From JANNYA01 sp043754435 (GTDB lineage Bacteria; Pseudomonadota; Gammaproteobacteria; Xanthomonadales; SZUA-5), in contig JAYUUS010000297.1 of the NCBI GenBank assembly GCA_043754435.1, positions 1 through 7,273 on the forward strand: a stretch of 7,273 nucleotides of DNA. The letters are read 5' to 3'. The number at the start of each line of letters is the position of its first letter. Positions within the stretch are counted from its first letter, which is position 1. Below the pieces are notes generated by a model, which saw nothing but the letters and a program-made list of their open reading frames with translations, did not search any database and had not been told where the DNA came from. Positions 5,959 through 7,273 of this stretch are shown here, in pieces. The position numbers and the translations under genes are program-made.

Positions 5959-7158
5959 ATGAAAAATCTCTCCATCGCAATTGCAGGTTGTGGTACCGCA
6001 GGCCTTGCTGCGGCAATTTATTTAGCGCGTGCGGGGCATCAAGTTCAGCTTTTTGAGCGCTCTGCTGAGTTAAAGCCTTTGGGCGCTGGTTTGCTCCTGC
6101 AGCCCACAGGACTTGCAGTTCTGCGCGAACTTGGTTTGTTTGAGCTAGCCGATGCCTGCGGGCAACGTGTGGATCGGCTTTACGGGCAAACGCCCGCTGG
6201 GCGTCGGGTTATGGACATGCGCTATTCCGATCTGGATAGCGCATGCTTTGGTCTGGGAATTCAGCGCGGCGCACTCTTCCAAACTTTATTGAGTGCGTTG
6301 CCGGAATCGGTAATCGTGCGGCTCTCATCGACCCTGACCAAAGTTGATAACCGCACCGGCACCTTGATCGAAGCATCCGGAGAACAATTTGGCCCCTATG
6401 ATCTGGTCGTGATTGCCGATGGCGCGCATTCCGCGCTACGTAGCAGCTTTGCGCATGTGTGTAGCCGAGATCGTGCTTATCCCTGGGGCGCAGTTTGGTG
6501 TTTGGTAAAAGACAAAGATGCACGTTTTGCACAGGTTTTAACTCAGCGCTACCGTACGGCAAAAGCCATGTGTGGGCTTTTGCCCGTCGGACATCTGCCG
6601 GGTGAAACACGCAGCGCTGATAAACTCTGTGTTTATTGGAGCCTGCCTACCCACAAGTTCGCGGATTGGGAGTTTCATGGGCTGGGCAATTGGCGCTCGC
6701 ATGTGCATGAGCTTTGGCCGGACGCCGCAGATTTATTAACGCAAATTCAGCATCCACAGCAAGCCGCAAAAGCCACCTATCGCGACGTCGTACATAAACG
6801 CTGGTTCGACGGCCGCGCAGTGCTGCTGGGGGATTCGGCGCACGCGATGAGCCCGCAATTAGGGCAAGGCGCTAATATGGCATTGCTGGATGCAAGAGCG
6901 CTCTGCCAAGCGCTTGATGCGCACCATGACTTGGCTGGCGCGCTTGCCGCTTACGACGAAGTCCGGCGCGAGCATGTCGGGATCTATCAATTCATTAGCC
7001 GCTGGCTGACACCGTTATTTCAATCGGATAGCGCAACAGCAGGCTTGATTCGCGACTGGTGTATGTATCCGGTGGGCCGCGTTCCCGGAATTAAGGGGCA
7101 AACACTGAAGGTGCTGGCCGGTGTGCAGAAGGGCTTGTTTGGGCGGATGGGGCTGTGA
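5959..7158 (+). CDS. FAD-dependent aromatic-type monooxygenase (group A flavoprotein)
   Basis: The 399-residue protein has the order of motifs of the UbiH/PHBH/salicylate hydroxylase family. These are the Rossmann GxGxxG (G10, G12, G15) with Glu33 at the end of the second strand for FAD ribose, Arg103 in the GIQRGALF stretch, the DG motif DLVVIADGAHSALR (148-161) and the GD motif GDSAHAMSPQLGQGAN (291-306). Family members use NAD(P)H and O2 to hydroxylate aromatic or related substrates; the substrate here cannot be deduced. It is cytoplasmic with no transmembrane segment. The ATG at 5959 was chosen over an in-frame TTG at 5953, because the TTG overlaps the -10 box and the Rossmann strand starts right after the ATG (KNLSIAIAGCG). 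It is transcribed divergently from the secreted-protein gene. The length is normal for the family, and I see no frame break. UbiH-type quinone synthesis, pigment or antibiotic modification, and catabolism are all possible. Confidence 0.92.
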   Translation: MKNLSIAIAGCGTAGLAAAIYLARAGHQVQLFERSAELKPLGAGLLLQPTGLAVLRELGLFELADACGQRVDRLYGQTPAGRRVMDMRYSDLDSACFGLGIQRGALFQTLLSALPESVIVRLSSTLTKVDNRTGTLIEASGEQFGPYDLVVIADGAHSALRSSFAHVCSRDRAYPWGAVWCLVKDKDARFAQVLTQRYRTAKAMCGLLPVGHLPGETRSADKLCVYWSLPTHKFADWEFHGLGNWRSHVHELWPDAADLLTQIQHPQQAAKATYRDVVHKRWFDGRAVLLGDSAHAMSPQLGQGANMALLDARALCQALDAHHDLAGALAAYDEVRREHVGIYQFISRWLTPLFQSDSATAGLIRDWCMYPVGRVPGIKGQTLKVLAGVQKGLFGRMGL

Positions 7159-7200
7159 AGGACATTCAGTCCCCGAACCTGAACAAACTCAATTTCGCCG

Positions 7201-7250
7201 AAGCAAAACTAAACAAAAAAAGTTGACGCCCTGAAAAACTGATGTAGAGT
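7201..7250 (+). promoter_or_regulatory. Strong promoter with A-rich upstream element at the right edge
   Basis: TTGACG (7223-7228) and TAGAGT (7245-7250) are separated by 16 bases. An A-rich tract from 7201 to 7220 lies directly upstream, like an UP element. The boxes drive rightward transcription out of the window. The layout resembles stable RNA (rRNA or tRNA) promoters, but the transcribed gene cannot be seen. Confidence 0.5.
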
Positions 7251-7273
7251 ATCTGGCTCACCTGACGGGAAAC

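Noticed and set aside
6209..6610. 133-codon minus-strand open frame inside the monooxygenase gene
   Set aside because: It overlaps a complete flavoprotein gene and shows no domain or ribosome binding site.

Overview
The window looks like chromosomal DNA from a Gram-negative proteobacterium, probably gamma- or beta-. The support is an RNase D carboxy terminus, a predicted lipoprotein with an LTGC lipobox, a secreted protein with an IPTL-CTERM-like tail, an EF-G paralogue with degenerate switch motifs, moderate GC content, and sigma70-type promoters. No phage, transposase, integrase, CRISPR array, rRNA or tRNA gene was seen.

Left part (1-1306): the end of an RNase D gene runs into the window on the plus strand. 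Two small plus-strand genes of unknown function follow. The first is a predicted outer-membrane or periplasmic lipoprotein. The second is a small cytoplasmic-looking protein with a GPNGHWLSRLPS motif. The second gene is bracketed by two copies of a 58-65 bp structured repeat, and the right-hand copy supplies the stop codon of folP. This is the accessory-looking part of the window.

Middle (1358-4344): a tight minus-strand pair, an EF-G-like GTPase followed after 5 bases by folP (dihydropteroate synthase, folate synthesis). The folP ribosome binding site lies in the last codons of the GTPase gene, so the two are probably cotranscribed and translationally coupled. The GTPase keeps its P-loop and its domain IV tip but has lost the catalytic histidine and the normal switch I sequence.

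Right part (4487-7273): a minus-strand gene for a secreted choice-of-anchor-J-type protein with a C-terminal sorting-like anchor, ended by a clear hairpin terminator. It is transcribed divergently from a plus-strand FAD-dependent monooxygenase gene. The roughly 200-base gap between them holds a good promoter for each direction. The monooxygenase promoter lies so close to its ATG that the transcript is probably leaderless. The last 70 bases hold an A-rich tract plus -35/-10 boxes resembling a strong promoter, perhaps for a stable RNA operon or highly expressed gene lying outside the window.

Apart from the fusA-like/folP pair, I see no functional link between the genes. The least explained part is the repeat-bracketed pair of small genes between RNase D and folP.
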